A stretch of 64,000 nt of DNA from GCA-2794515 sp034436155 (GCA_034436155.1 DAOTVP010000077.1:1-64000), one strand, 5' to 3'; positions 1-8,502 are shown, counted from the first letter of the stretch. The notes: a model not told the origin generated them from the sequence alone. A program made the numbers and translations.

Positions 1-133
1 TTTGTACCATTGCGTACGATGTTAGTGCTTCCACAACGACTACAGGTATACGTGATAGTTTCTTGTATCATGGGAAGCATTATCATCTCTCATCACTTAC
101 TTTTCAACCACTACCCAATCGTTTTACAATGTA

Positions 134-574
134 TTGCCCGTCTTGTTGCCGATCATATACATCGCCGTGTTTGCGTTTGGTGTGATGATGCTGGCGGGAT
201 TTAACCCCTTTGCCCGTCTGAGCGCCATGCAAACCCCCGTATTCAAAAATCGGACGATCACGGCGTATGTGTATGGCTTGTTGCTGGGTCCGATGACGTT
301 GCCGTGTACAGGTCCGATTATCACCAGCGCCTTTTTGCTGGGGGCGGATAATTTAGGCGCGTTAGCTGATGGTCTATTGTACTTTTTGGCGTTTGGATTG
401 GGATTTGGCTGGGTGTTGGTGGTGTTGCCATTTTTGGCAGTGCCACTCCAACGGCGCTTCATGGGCTGGGTGACGAATAACTACAAATTGCTCACTCGCG
501 TATCGGGCGTGTTGTTGATAGCGATTGCCATTTTGGGCTTTGTGACGGAGATAATCCCCAACATGCAGGCTTAG
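134..574 (+). CDS. CcdA-like cytochrome c biogenesis membrane protein, lacking its N-terminal half
   Basis: CcdA proteins carry electrons from cytoplasmic thioredoxin across the membrane to periplasmic thiol-disulfide proteins. The 146 residues match the C-terminal half of the family: a first hydrophobic segment, then LGPMTLPCTGPII (the second conserved Pro-Cys site), then three more hydrophobic segments. The usual length is about 220-240 residues. The first half, with its own Pro-Cys motif, is missing: in this frame stops occur at 23-25, 53-55 and 56-58, and the only usable start is TTG at 134. The gene is therefore either broken by a frameshift just upstream or truncated. The two other frames of bases 1-133 are open but show no recognisable CcdA sequence. 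Family assignment is fairly secure; function is doubtful. Confidence 0.55.
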   Translation: MPVLLPIIYIAVFAFGVMMLAGFNPFARLSAMQTPVFKNRTITAYVYGLLLGPMTLPCTGPIITSAFLLGADNLGALADGLLYFLAFGLGFGWVLVVLPFLAVPLQRRFMGWVTNNYKLLTRVSGVLLIAIAILGFVTEIIPNMQA

Positions 575-628
575 GGGAGATTTTGTAATCAAATAACAAA
601 TGTCTGGGAATAATGGGGTAAACAAAAT

Positions 629-717
629 GGCGGATATACGCGCCCGAAGGCGCTAATCCGCCACTACAATTCTTAAAATTGTACGGGACGATTAGCACGC
701 AGTGCGTACATCGTCCC
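629..717. repeat. Three-hairpin intergenic repeat, family C, copy 1
   Basis: Two bulged hairpins face each other around a small central hairpin. The left one has arms GGCGGAT/ATCCGCC (629-635, 656-662), an asymmetric internal loop ATAC/TA and an inner stem GCGCC/GGCGC. The right one has arms GGGACGAT/ATCGTCCC (685-692, 710-717) with the same loop in reverse complement (TA/GTAC). The centre is TACAATT/AATTGTA. The same architecture recurs at 42087-42183. It lies 3' of efp and could also help end that transcript. Confidence 0.75.
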
Positions 718-724
718 TATTGAT

Positions 725-1282
725 TTACACGCGAGTCATGTAACTGCCGTCTTCTGTCTTGATGCGGATGATATCGCCCTCTTTGACGAACATCGGCACT
801 TGCACGACCAAACCAGTCTCAGTGGTCACTTTCTTCGATGGGCTGTTGGCAGTATCGCCCGCGATCGCCATTTCCGATTCGGTGACGAGCATATCAATGC
901 TGGTGGGCAGTTCATAATCGATAATCTCATTTTGATAGCGAACCAATTTGAGCTTCATCCCCTCTTTGAGGTATAGCGTGTCGTCACCAAAAATATCACG
1001 ACGGAGTTGGGGTTGGTCGTAGGTTTCTTGATCCATAAAGGTCAAAAATTCGCCATCATCATACAAATATTCCACTTCCGATGATTCCAGACGCACATCT
1101 TCGACACGGTTGCCCGAAGGGTAGGTGCGTTCAAATGTCGCCCCTGTACGCAGATTCCGCACAACCACGCGGATGGTCGCGCCACCGCGCCCCGTTTTGT
1201 TGTGGGTATAATCTAAAACGCGAAGCAGGTTGTTATCTTCTAAATAGATGGTGCCTTTGCGAAGTTGATTTACATCAATCAT
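725..1282 (-). CDS. efp: Translation elongation factor P
   Basis: EF-P binds the ribosome between the P and E sites and relieves stalling at consecutive prolines. The 185 residues have the family's normal length and three-beta-barrel layout, opening MIDVNQLRKG and ending with the conserved GDGSYMTRV-like tail (EDGSYMTRV). The tip of domain I, which reaches the peptidyl-transferase centre, reads KTGRGGA with arginine at residue 32. In other bacteria this tip residue is either lysine (modified by EpmA/EpmB or by hydroxylation/aminopentanol routes) or arginine (rhamnosylated by EarP). No modifying enzyme is encoded nearby. The gene follows rho on the same strand after 80 bp and has its own extended -10 promoter in that gap. 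Confidence 0.95.
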   Translation of the reverse strand: MIDVNQLRKGTIYLEDNNLLRVLDYTHNKTGRGGATIRVVVRNLRTGATFERTYPSGNRVEDVRLESSEVEYLYDDGEFLTFMDQETYDQPQLRRDIFGDDTLYLKEGMKLKLVRYQNEIIDYELPTSIDMLVTESEMAIAGDTANSPSKKVTTETGLVVQVPMFVKEGDIIRIKTEDGSYMTRV

Positions 1283-1323
1283 GTGTTTGTTTTTATGCCT
1301 CTTTAGATAAACAATTTATGTGT

Positions 1324-1332
1324 AGTATAGCA
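1324..1332 (-). promoter_or_regulatory. Probable extended -10 promoter of efp
   Basis: Read on the minus strand the sequence is TGC-TATACT, an extended -10 element about 40 bp upstream of the efp start. There is no good -35 box, which extended -10 promoters can dispense with. The same nine bases appear in the tmRNA promoter at 59062-59070. Confidence 0.45.
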
Positions 1333-1362
1333 AAGATTTTGATACCAGTGTAGGGACTAGAT

Positions 1363-2649
1363 TTAATAACGCCCGTTACCCCCAGGCAGTGAATTCAAGA
1401 ATTCTTCGTTGGTTTCGTATTGGCGGAAGTTGCTCAGAAGTTGTTCCGTTGCGCCTACAATCCCCGTACCCGATTCATCTTCTGCCAAATGCCCCCACAT
1501 ACGACGGAGCGTATACACCCGTTGTAACACATCGGGACCGAGCAACAATTCTTCGCGCCGTGTGGATGATTGTTCCACATCGAAGGCGGGGAAGATGCGC
1601 CGTTCTTGTAATTTACGATTCAGGTGCAGTTCCATATTGCCCGTACCCTTGAATTCTTCGTAAATCACATCGTCCATTTTACTGCCCGTATTGACCAAGC
1701 AGGTGGCGATGATGGTCAGGCTACCGCCTTCTTCGACATTCCGTGCCGCGCCAAAAATTCGTTTGGGTGGGTGGATGGCGAGCGGGTCGAGACCGCCCGA
1801 AAGCGTGCGCCCACTGGTGGGGACGACCAAATTATAGGCGCGTGCCAAACGGGTGATGCTATCTAACAAGACCACCACATGTCGCCCCAATTCGACCAAG
1901 CGTTTGGCGCGTTCTAATGCCATTTCTGCCACGCGCACATGACTTTGTACGGGGTCGTCAAACGTGCTGGCGATCACTTCGGCATCCACCGACCGATCCA
2001 TATCGGTCACTTCTTCGGGGCGTTCCCCAATGAGGGCAATCATCAGATGAACATCGGGATAATTGAAACTGATGGCGTTGGCAATATCTTTGAGGACGGT
2101 GGTTTTACCTGCTTTGGGTGGTGATACAATCAGACCGCGCTGTCCGCGTCCGATGGGGGCTATCAGGTTGAGCAAGCGGGTCGATAAAACACGGGGACTG
2201 GTTTCGAGGTCGAAGCGTTCTTGTGGGAAGATGGGGGTTAAATCTTCAAAATTGACCCGATTTCTGACCTCCTCTGGATTAAAGCCATTCACGCCATCGA
2301 CCCGCAACAAGCCAAAATATTTTTCGTTGTCTTTAGGCGGGCGCACCTGACCAATGACCATATCGCCTGTGCGTAAATTAAATCGTTTAATTTGGGCTTG
2401 GCTGACATACACATCGTTGGGACCGGGCAAATATTTTTCTGCTCGCAAGAAGCCGATACCGTCTTCCATGACCTCTAAAATACCGCCACGCAACTTTAAT
2501 CCCCGCCGTTCTGCATCCACACGGAGCAATTCGAGGATTAAATCTTGTTTTTTCATACGACTATATCGGGGGATGGCGTTGCTTTCACGCGCCAACTGGC
2601 GCAATTCATCGAGGGTTTTATCTTCTAATGTTGCGATTGATATATCCAT
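1363..2649 (-). CDS. rho: Transcription termination factor Rho
   Basis: Rho is a hexameric RNA helicase that ends transcription at Rho-dependent sites. The 428 residues have the usual order: an N-terminal Rho-N helical domain (about 1-50), a cold-shock-like RNA-binding domain (about 52-125, with the FGLLRVDGVNG segment), then the RecA-type ATPase. The Walker A region is SPPKAGKTT (about 176-184), the Walker B region is VVVLLDSITRLARAYN (about 258-273), and the Q/R-loop segment follows. The ATG at 2649 gives the standard N-terminus. The 220 bp upstream hold no gene but include an A/T-rich hairpin (2767-2799). Confidence 0.97.
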   Translation of the reverse strand: MDISIATLEDKTLDELRQLARESNAIPRYSRMKKQDLILELLRVDAERRGLKLRGGILEVMEDGIGFLRAEKYLPGPNDVYVSQAQIKRFNLRTGDMVIGQVRPPKDNEKYFGLLRVDGVNGFNPEEVRNRVNFEDLTPIFPQERFDLETSPRVLSTRLLNLIAPIGRGQRGLIVSPPKAGKTTVLKDIANAISFNYPDVHLMIALIGERPEEVTDMDRSVDAEVIASTFDDPVQSHVRVAEMALERAKRLVELGRHVVVLLDSITRLARAYNLVVPTSGRTLSGGLDPLAIHPPKRIFGAARNVEEGGSLTIIATCLVNTGSKMDDVIYEEFKGTGNMELHLNRKLQERRIFPAFDVEQSSTRREELLLGPDVLQRVYTLRRMWGHLAEDESGTGIVGATEQLLSNFRQYETNEEFLNSLPGGNGRY

Positions 2650-2766
2650 GACTTACTGATGCAACGAAAATAATCGCCGCAAGACTCCTTTCAAGAAGTG
2701 ATGACAAAAATTGTTGATATAGATATGGAGAACTCCATTGGGTGCATTGCACACATCAATTGGATA

Positions 2767-2799
2767 GTTTTTTCAACTAGAGATAGACTATTGAAAAAC
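2767..2799. other. A/T-rich hairpin upstream of rho
   Basis: Arms GTTTTTTCAA (2767-2776) and TTGAAAAAC (2791-2799) pair with a one-base bulge. It lies about 120 bp upstream of rho and downstream of the lipoprotein gene on the same strand. It could be a weak terminator or part of the rho leader; the stem has few G-C pairs. Confidence 0.3.
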
Positions 2800-2869
2800 G
2801 CTGTGGATTTTGTGGGATAAATATACCTTTATTTTAGCACAAAGCCCAATTTTGGTCAAATCGTGGTTT

Positions 2870-4222
2870 TTATTTCCCCGTCCATAACCATAAATCGGCG
2901 CTGGCGCGATACGGTTGTGACCAACCCAATATTTGATGATCGGCATCTCGATACAACCAGGTCGGCGGGCGCAACAATGCCGATGGAATTCTCACACCTG
3001 TTTCTTCTGCCCACCAATAACTGCCCGTCCATTGATAAATTCGCAAATCATACGGCTCGCTCAGCGCCATGCCAACGGCGGTCATCGTATCGGCGACCAA
3101 TTGATTGGGGGTGAACCATAGAGTGCTATGGGGTTGGGGGGCTGTCCAAGTGGCACTATCCAGCTTGCCATAAGACCAATAACTGACTAGCGTACCATCG
3201 CGTTGATTGATTTGCCAAAAGGCGAACCCGTCACCATTGGCGATACCCACCCGAAAATCGGTTAGCAAGTCGCCTAAGCCGATACGTACCGAGTCGCTAA
3301 TCGCCATTGCATCGGATAATACGCCGTCATCGCTCCATTTACCGCGCCATAAACGTTGATTCGAGAGCCAAAATAACCACCCTTGCCCGTTACTATCGGT
3401 TATCAAAAATGGGTTGGTGGCATTTTCGAGGATCGGCTCGGAAAAACGTGGTCTGCCTAGCGAATCAATAAATTGGCGATAGAGGGTTGGCTCAGAGACG
3501 ATTCCGCCTTGCCATATTGTCCAGATACCACCATTGGATACGCCAACGGCGCTAAAATCCCACGCCTCTTGATTAGTCAGCGCCAATGCGCCCGGATTGA
3601 TCGTATAATTTTCGCTAATCGGTGCGTACCAAACCCGTTGCGGTTCTGGAAAATTGGGCAAGGCATCCAACCACATCAGGTAGATAATCTTATCGCTGGT
3701 GGGGATGAGTTTTTGCTTGTACGGGCGGTTGGCGAGGATAGGTAAGGCTTGTGCGCGTTGCCACACATCGCCAAATCGCCATTGCGCGTAATGATACACC
3801 GCCACCTCATCCGCGTTTATCCATGTTACCAAGAGGGTGTCATCTACCCATGCGATAGCGGGGGCTTCGGCTTGTTCGGCGCTGGTCAAAAACTGCCCAC
3901 TCAACTGGCTGGATGGCGTAGGCGATGGGATGGGCGCATTTGGGTCTGGTGTGACACGCGGTGTATACAGCAAGTTGATGAGCGTTGGCGTGGCGGTTAA
4001 ATCGGGTGGTGCGCCACATGCCGATAGGATGAGTAATAGCAATAGCGCCACAAACCTCGCAAGAGGCTCAAAGCCTCTCGCTATTCGACTTTGGAAGCCC
4101 ACTAAAGGGGCTATTGGGGGCAAATATGTGTCATAAGGGCAAACTGTATCCTTTAGGATGCTTTTACATAATTGGGTAGCCTGTGGCTTTGAGCCACAAG
4201 CGGATAAATGCTCGTGCTTCAC
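2870..4222 (-). CDS. Lipoprotein with predicted beta-propeller fold, function unknown
   Basis: A lipobox, LSAC, sits at residues 66-69 of the longest reading (GTG at 4222), after the hydrophobic run VALLLLLIL, so the protein should be a membrane-anchored extracytoplasmic lipoprotein. A Pro/Thr-rich linker follows. The remaining roughly 340 residues show repeating Trp- and Gly-rich strands (VTWINADEVAVY, IWTIWQGGIV, GWLFWLSNQ, GFAFWQINQ), as in beta-propellers. The start is uncertain: the first 55 codons are made of hairpin repeat DNA (4059-4201). A GTG at 4102 would give a more normal signal peptide of about 28 residues; GTG at 4222 lies one base after the stop of the upstream gene. I do not recognise a specific function. 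Confidence 0.65.
   Translation of the reverse strand: MKHEHLSACGSKPQATQLCKSILKDTVCPYDTYLPPIAPLVGFQSRIARGFEPLARFVALLLLLILSACGAPPDLTATPTLINLLYTPRVTPDPNAPIPSPTPSSQLSGQFLTSAEQAEAPAIAWVDDTLLVTWINADEVAVYHYAQWRFGDVWQRAQALPILANRPYKQKLIPTSDKIIYLMWLDALPNFPEPQRVWYAPISENYTINPGALALTNQEAWDFSAVGVSNGGIWTIWQGGIVSEPTLYRQFIDSLGRPRFSEPILENATNPFLITDSNGQGWLFWLSNQRLWRGKWSDDGVLSDAMAISDSVRIGLGDLLTDFRVGIANGDGFAFWQINQRDGTLVSYWSYGKLDSATWTAPQPHSTLWFTPNQLVADTMTAVGMALSEPYDLRIYQWTGSYWWAEETGVRIPSALLRPPTWLYRDADHQILGWSQPYRASADLWLWTGK
4059..4201. repeat. Four-hairpin composite repeat A-B-B'-A', copy 1
   Basis: A1 is a 23-nt palindrome (4059-4081) centred on GGCTCAAAGCC. B1 is AGCCC-ACTAAAG-GGGCT (4096-4112). B2 is ATCC-TTTA-GGAT (4148-4159), and A2 is a 23-nt palindrome (4179-4201) centred on GGCTTTGAGCC. 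The second half is arranged in reverse complement to the first, but with different stem pairs. Other copies are at 32234, 51576 and 60535. This copy overlaps the 5' end of the lipoprotein reading frame. Confidence 0.8.
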
Positions 4223-4223
4223 G

Positions 4224-4607
4224 TCAAATCTCGCTTAGTCGCACGATGTCATCGGGTCCGATGTACCGAATCGGTTTGGGCGCATAAAATGCGATATTTT
4301 CGAGGACGTGCTTTACCATATTCAACGTGATGTTGGGCAAAATCGCTTCTAAAGAGCCAAAATACACCCCCAGATGATACAGTTGCTTATCGTTCAGGAT
4401 GAATTTTTTCACCAACCAACCTGATAATCCTCTGGCGCGTGGCGCGAGTGCCACCTCGACTTCATCGATATTCTCCCAACGAATGACGATACCATCGATA
4501 ATCATCTCTGCGCCATACGCGGTGAAATGCTTGCGGAGATGTGCCTCTTCTTCGGGGCTTAAATTTTCAAAACTAGGGCGGTAATCAATCCGTTGTAATG
4601 TCGTCAT
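4224..4607 (-). CDS. Conserved-looking hypothetical protein, 127 aa
   Basis: A soluble protein without a signal peptide or membrane segment. It opens MTTLQRIDYRPSFENLSPEEEAHLRKHF, continues with beta-rich sequence (MIIDGIVIRWENIDEVEVA) and ends in a helical part. The strand pattern around the 'GIVIRWENIDEVEVA' stretch resembles small PH-like or bPH domains, but this is only a guess. It lies between two lipoprotein genes on the same strand: 15 bp after the stop at 4623 and one base before the GTG at 4222. The three are therefore probably co-transcribed. Confidence 0.65.
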   Translation of the reverse strand: MTTLQRIDYRPSFENLSPEEEAHLRKHFTAYGAEMIIDGIVIRWENIDEVEVALAPRARGLSGWLVKKFILNDKQLYHLGVYFGSLEAILPNITLNMVKHVLENIAFYAPKPIRYIGPDDIVRLSEI

Positions 4608-4622
4608 ATCCCGATAACATCC

Positions 4623-5072
4623 TCATCCATCAACCACTTCGATACTCAAAAATGTTTCATCACTGCGCGTGCCATCGGGGCGGTAGGCGATTGCCGATAA
4701 TACATGAAATCCTAGCCCACTGGCAAGCCAATTGACCTGCACCCGAAAATCGGTTTGCACATCGTAATTGGGCAACGATGCCTCTTTGACCAACGCGCCA
4801 TCGGCATACAATTCGATTTTGGCGACTCCCATTGTGCGATCTTGGGCGAATAGGTCAATCGTCAAATCGGTATTATTCACCACACGACTGTTATTGGGGG
4901 GCGCGATAAACTGCACACGCGGCAAATCGGGCGTGGGGATAGCGGTCGATTCGAGCGTGCAACCGACCAGTAACACCAATAAGAGGGCGGTAGGGACATG
5001 AACGATCATGCCCTTACGTAAACTCTGGCAAGAGCGTCTTATTTGTTGTGTCAAAAAGTCAATTTGTCTCAT
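4623..5072 (-). CDS. Small lipoprotein with a bacterial Ig-like domain
   Basis: A signal peptide ends in the lipobox LVGC within MIVHVPTALLLVLLVGC. A single Ig-like domain follows (VQFIAPPNNSRVVNNTDLTI ... VKEASLPN ... GFHVLSAIAYRPDGTRSDETFLSIEV), resembling the Big_7-type domains that bind or decorate the cell surface. The start chosen is the ATG at 5072, which gives a basic n-region (RQIRRSCQSLRK) ahead of the hydrophobic core. The ATG at 5009 is the minimal alternative. A still longer reading to 5159 would overlap the divergent Nudix gene and is unlikely. Confidence 0.65.
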   Translation of the reverse strand: MRQIDFLTQQIRRSCQSLRKGMIVHVPTALLLVLLVGCTLESTAIPTPDLPRVQFIAPPNNSRVVNNTDLTIDLFAQDRTMGVAKIELYADGALVKEASLPNYDVQTDFRVQVNWLASGLGFHVLSAIAYRPDGTRSDETFLSIEVVDG

Positions 5073-5130
5073 TCTTATATTATAATGATGGAATGAATAG
5101 CCGAAAATCCTAAAGATTGAGACCAAGTGT

Positions 5131-6105
5131 ATGCCCAAAAAATTAACCTTTTGCCCCATTTGTGGTCACACCCTCACTACCCGCGAAGAAGGCGGTCGAA
5201 TTCGCCCCGCCTGTGATCATTGTGGCTATGTGCATTATGTGAACCCCGTCCCTGGTGTCGGCTTACTCATCGAGATGAACGGTGGCGTGGTGCTGGTACA
5301 ACGGGGCAATCCTCCGCACAAAGGCGAATGGACATTGCCGAGTGGGTTTGTTGAGGCGGATGAATCGGCAGAAGAAGCCGCCATCCGCGAGGCAGAAGAA
5401 GAAACCGGGTTACAAGTCGAGATTATCGAATTGATGGGCATCAATTCGTTCCCAGAAGGTCCACCTGTGAGCGGGATTATGATATTTTATCGGCTCAAAC
5501 CCATTGGTGGCGAATTACGCGCAGGGGATGATGCCGCCGATGTGCGCGTGTTCATGCCCACAGAAATGCCCTTGTTGCCGTTTCGGACACACCGCGAAAT
5601 CATGGCGGAATGGCTCGAAAAATATCATCACGGCATGTTGAATCAGGCGAATCCCAAAAACCCAGCACCTGAATTCGTCATTCGCCCCTTCGAGATGACT
5701 GATTTGGAGCATGTTTTAGGCTTATTGGCGCTCATCCCCGCCAATCGCAACCTGACCGATGAGCAATGGCGCATGATTGTCTATCGCCTGCGTGAAAGTC
5801 GGGATGTCGAGGTGTTTGTGGCGCAAACGCAAACCGCACCGCCGATGATTGTGGGGTGCATCGCTCTATCCATCGTGCGCGGACTCACCGAAGGGCGTGG
5901 TTTGATTAACGATATGGCGGTGTTGCCAACGTATCAACGGCGTGGCATCGGCGCAGAATTATTAGAGGCGGTCATGCGCCGTGCGAGCCAATTGGGATTA
6001 TCATCGTTGATGGTGAATACGCAACGCGCCAACGACCAAGCACGCGCATTTTATGCCCGTTTGGGTGTGGTGGATGCGGGCGTGATGATGCTGAAAATTC
6101 GCTGA
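5131..6105 (+). CDS. Nudix hydrolase fused to a GNAT acetyltransferase
   Basis: The protein has three parts. A zinc ribbon (C8-x2-C11 and C28-x2-C31) is followed by a Nudix domain with a complete Nudix box starting at G72 (GFVEADESAEEAAIREAEEE). After about residue 180 comes a GNAT acetyltransferase with the acetyl-CoA binding loop MAVLPTYQRRGIG and the C-terminal NDQARAFYARLG motif. Nudix enzymes cleave nucleoside diphosphates linked to another group; zinc-ribbon members often act on NADH or similar dinucleotides. GNAT domains acetylate amines on small molecules or proteins. The substrate of either half cannot be read from the sequence. The gene is divergent from the lipoprotein cluster, with TATAAT at 5081-5086 as a possible -10 box. 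Confidence 0.88.
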   Translation: MPKKLTFCPICGHTLTTREEGGRIRPACDHCGYVHYVNPVPGVGLLIEMNGGVVLVQRGNPPHKGEWTLPSGFVEADESAEEAAIREAEEETGLQVEIIELMGINSFPEGPPVSGIMIFYRLKPIGGELRAGDDAADVRVFMPTEMPLLPFRTHREIMAEWLEKYHHGMLNQANPKNPAPEFVIRPFEMTDLEHVLGLLALIPANRNLTDEQWRMIVYRLRESRDVEVFVAQTQTAPPMIVGCIALSIVRGLTEGRGLINDMAVLPTYQRRGIGAELLEAVMRRASQLGLSSLMVNTQRANDQARAFYARLGVVDAGVMMLKIR

Positions 6106-6193
6106 TGTATCACAATTTCGTTATGATGTGCGCCGAATAGATGCTCTGGGATATAATGAGGCTATATTCACATGAGCATGAAAGGCGCACACC

Positions 6194-7312
6194 ATGTTTT
6201 CCAGACGGAATCCGCTTGAATGGGTGAATGGATACACCTTTCGCACACCGGGTATTGTCCCCAATACGTATACTGCCACCTATCATCTCACCAACCTCAT
6301 CAAACGAGGGTTGGTGGATGTGACATCGGCGCGAGAGATGTTAGATGATACAGGCTTGACCGACTTCAAATGGCAGATTACTTGGCCCGAAGATTATCCC
6401 ACCCCTGATGAAGATTTGTTGGATAGAATCGGCAATGTGCAAGGCTACGCCATTTTTGTGCATGGCTGGACGGGCAATCATAAAATTTGGGAAGAATTGC
6501 CCGGTATGGTGTGCATGGCGAATCGGCGCATCGTCAGCATCGCCGTAGACCACAACGGCTTTGGCGATTCCTTGTTTCATACCTATACGCCCGAATTGGA
6601 GATGTGCAATCCACCCGCCGCCATGCGTGCCTTAGAAAAATGGTTGGATGTGGTCAAATTGCGCCGACAACCGGGTGATACTCAACTCAAAGTCATCAAT
6701 CTGGTCGGGCATAGTATGGGTGGCGCGATGTTGTTTTATGCCAATCCGCTCGCATGGCGCGAAGGTGAATTGACCCGTTACGCGCTTGCGCCTGCCTTGC
6801 TCCTCGAAGCTGAACAAGATAGGCGCTTTTTCACGACATTGGGCGTAGGGATTAGCATTTTGCAACGGGTGAAATTCTTGGAATTTGTCGAGCGATTCGT
6901 GAAGCCCAGCATGTTGCGAAATTTATGCGCGGGCGCAAGTGACCGCGTGAAAGAAATTCACAATATTCAATATAATGAAACCCCGCGGGGCATCACAGGT
7001 GCGACATTCATGGCGATGGGCTTGCTCAAAGATTATGAAATCGCCCGTAATTTTGAATTTTTTCGGGTGATGTTGGGTCATCGTGACCCGTTGGTCGATT
7101 TGACCGACATGCTCGATTTACTGTGCAAACTCGAATTCCCCGCCGCGCATACGCGGGTTGTCGCTGGCACACATTACATGTTCAGCATCGGCTCGGAATC
7201 ATCGTATAACGCCTTTCAGCATGTGCAAGCGCGTGAGCTGGTGGTCGAGGACATCCTCAAATTACACGATGACGCGCTCAAATTACAACGCACAGGGCGC
7301 AGGTTTGGGTAG
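6194..7312 (+). CDS. Alpha/beta hydrolase
   Basis: The protein has 372 residues. A lid or N-terminal region of about 80 residues precedes the fold. Visible elements are the oxyanion strand FVHGWTGNHKIWEELP, the nucleophile elbow GHSMGG (Ser nucleophile), a likely acid in HRDPLVD and a likely catalytic His in GTHYMFS. There is no signal peptide, so it should be cytoplasmic. It is probably an esterase or lipase-like enzyme, but the substrate is unknown. The ATG at 6194 follows a GAAAGG ribosome binding site, and TATAAT at 6152-6157 is a plausible -10 box. It is convergent with the secreted-protein gene at 7369. Confidence 0.85.
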   Translation: MFSRRNPLEWVNGYTFRTPGIVPNTYTATYHLTNLIKRGLVDVTSAREMLDDTGLTDFKWQITWPEDYPTPDEDLLDRIGNVQGYAIFVHGWTGNHKIWEELPGMVCMANRRIVSIAVDHNGFGDSLFHTYTPELEMCNPPAAMRALEKWLDVVKLRRQPGDTQLKVINLVGHSMGGAMLFYANPLAWREGELTRYALAPALLLEAEQDRRFFTTLGVGISILQRVKFLEFVERFVKPSMLRNLCAGASDRVKEIHNIQYNETPRGITGATFMAMGLLKDYEIARNFEFFRVMLGHRDPLVDLTDMLDLLCKLEFPAAHTRVVAGTHYMFSIGSESSYNAFQHVQARELVVEDILKLHDDALKLQRTGRRFG

Positions 7313-7334
7313 ATGTCATGATGGGGCGGGTAGT

Positions 7335-7352
7335 GGCTTGCCATGGCAAGCC
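7335..7352. other. Perfect 18-bp palindrome between convergent genes
   Basis: GGCTTGCCATGGCAAGCC lies 22 bp after the hydrolase stop and 16 bp from the end of the opposing gene. It lacks a clear T-run on either side, so a bidirectional terminator is possible but not shown. Confidence 0.4.
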
Positions 7353-7368
7353 CTTATGGAACAGCTAT

Positions 7369-8229
7369 TTATTGCTCAAATGAGGTGTGGTTTCTGCTGG
7401 TTAGCGAGGCAAATAGCAGATAATAGGTCTTTTCGCCGTTGATGCTAGGCGATGTCATCAAGAAGCCACAGCCCGATGTGCGGAATAGGCTGATATTCCC
7501 GACCTTTTTGATGAGCGCATTCTCCGAAGTGGGGCATTTCACCGCGCCAATTTCATCGGCAGTCACGGCGAATAACAGATTGCCTTGAGGGGTATAAATT
7601 TGTAACCCACCCGCTACGGCATAAGCAACAAATGGCGCGGCTTGGTCTGGGTTGATTCGACCATCATCACCAAATTCGATGAGAGGGGTGGCTGGCACAA
7701 CGGGTACGACTGGGATTGGGGCGGTATTGGGCAGACTGGCGCAATCGGCATTATCTTGAGCTGGGTCATAAACCGCATTTGCCATGAGTGGTTCTGCGAT
7801 AATCGCATTGTATACTAGCATATTATGGGGCAATGAATTCGTAGGAGGTTGACTAAGTGTATTGTAGGTGTTATTGAGGTCATACACTTCTATCGTGATT
7901 GGGCGGGCGGATATGGTATTGATGCGACTTATCGTATTGGAGATGAAAGACAAAGAGCCTAGTGCCGTCGGACCCGATAACTCAACCCATACACCATTGA
8001 TAGGGGTATTGTTTCCGTCTTTGATGATGATGCCTAAGTAAAATATGGTGGGAATATTTTCGATATAGGTGCGAACAAGGATGCTCACATCATCGCAGGT
8101 AGATGCGGGTGTCATCACTTCTACATCAAACGATTGAACTTGCGTGAATGTGGCGGATGTCGTGCCGATGATGCTCATCATCAGTGTGAGCATGATAACA
8201 ACGAAAACTGTGGTGAATTTGGCTTTCAT
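7369..8229 (-). CDS. Secreted protein of unknown function
   Basis: A Sec signal peptide is clear: MKAKF, a hydrophobic run, then a cleavage site near TSA-TFTQVQ (about residue 26). The mature part of about 260 residues has four or more cysteines (TCDDV, NADCASL, VKCPTSE, SGCGFL) that could form disulfides, an Ig-like stretch (IKDGNNTPINGVWVELSGPT) and a Pro/Val-rich linker in the middle. The ATG at 8229 follows AGGAGA at good spacing. I do not recognise a family. It may belong to the cell surface. Confidence 0.75.
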   Translation of the reverse strand: MKAKFTTVFVVIMLTLMMSIIGTTSATFTQVQSFDVEVMTPASTCDDVSILVRTYIENIPTIFYLGIIIKDGNNTPINGVWVELSGPTALGSLSFISNTISRINTISARPITIEVYDLNNTYNTLSQPPTNSLPHNMLVYNAIIAEPLMANAVYDPAQDNADCASLPNTAPIPVVPVVPATPLIEFGDDGRINPDQAAPFVAYAVAGGLQIYTPQGNLLFAVTADEIGAVKCPTSENALIKKVGNISLFRTSGCGFLMTSPSINGEKTYYLLFASLTSRNHTSFEQ

Positions 8230-8472
8230 AAGATGTTGTCTCCTGTTTATAATTTATTGAGATATGCACAGGATAATAAGGTGAGCGTTGCAAAATCGTT
8301 ACAATATTTTGTAACGCCTCAAAATTGATTGCCTTATTTGTATATGTGCATCCCCAAAAATTAACCATCCTGAAAAAAAATATCCACATTTTGAGAAAAT
8401 CACTTTTTTCTTGGTGAAATTTAGGTTACACTAGGGCGCAATTCGGATTCATAAATGGTTTATAAAGATTGT

Positions 8473-8502
8473 TTGACAACAAATTTGTGATTATGATACG
8501 CT
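8473..8502 (+). promoter_or_regulatory. Probable promoter of the nuo operon
   Basis: A perfect TTGACA (8473-8478) is followed by a -10-like stretch TATGATACGCT (8492-8502). TACGCT gives an 18-bp spacer; TATGAT would give only 13. The start of nuoA is at 8560. The 330 bp between 8229 and 8560 hold no gene; the rest is A/T-rich, and I see no riboswitch in it. Confidence 0.45.
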
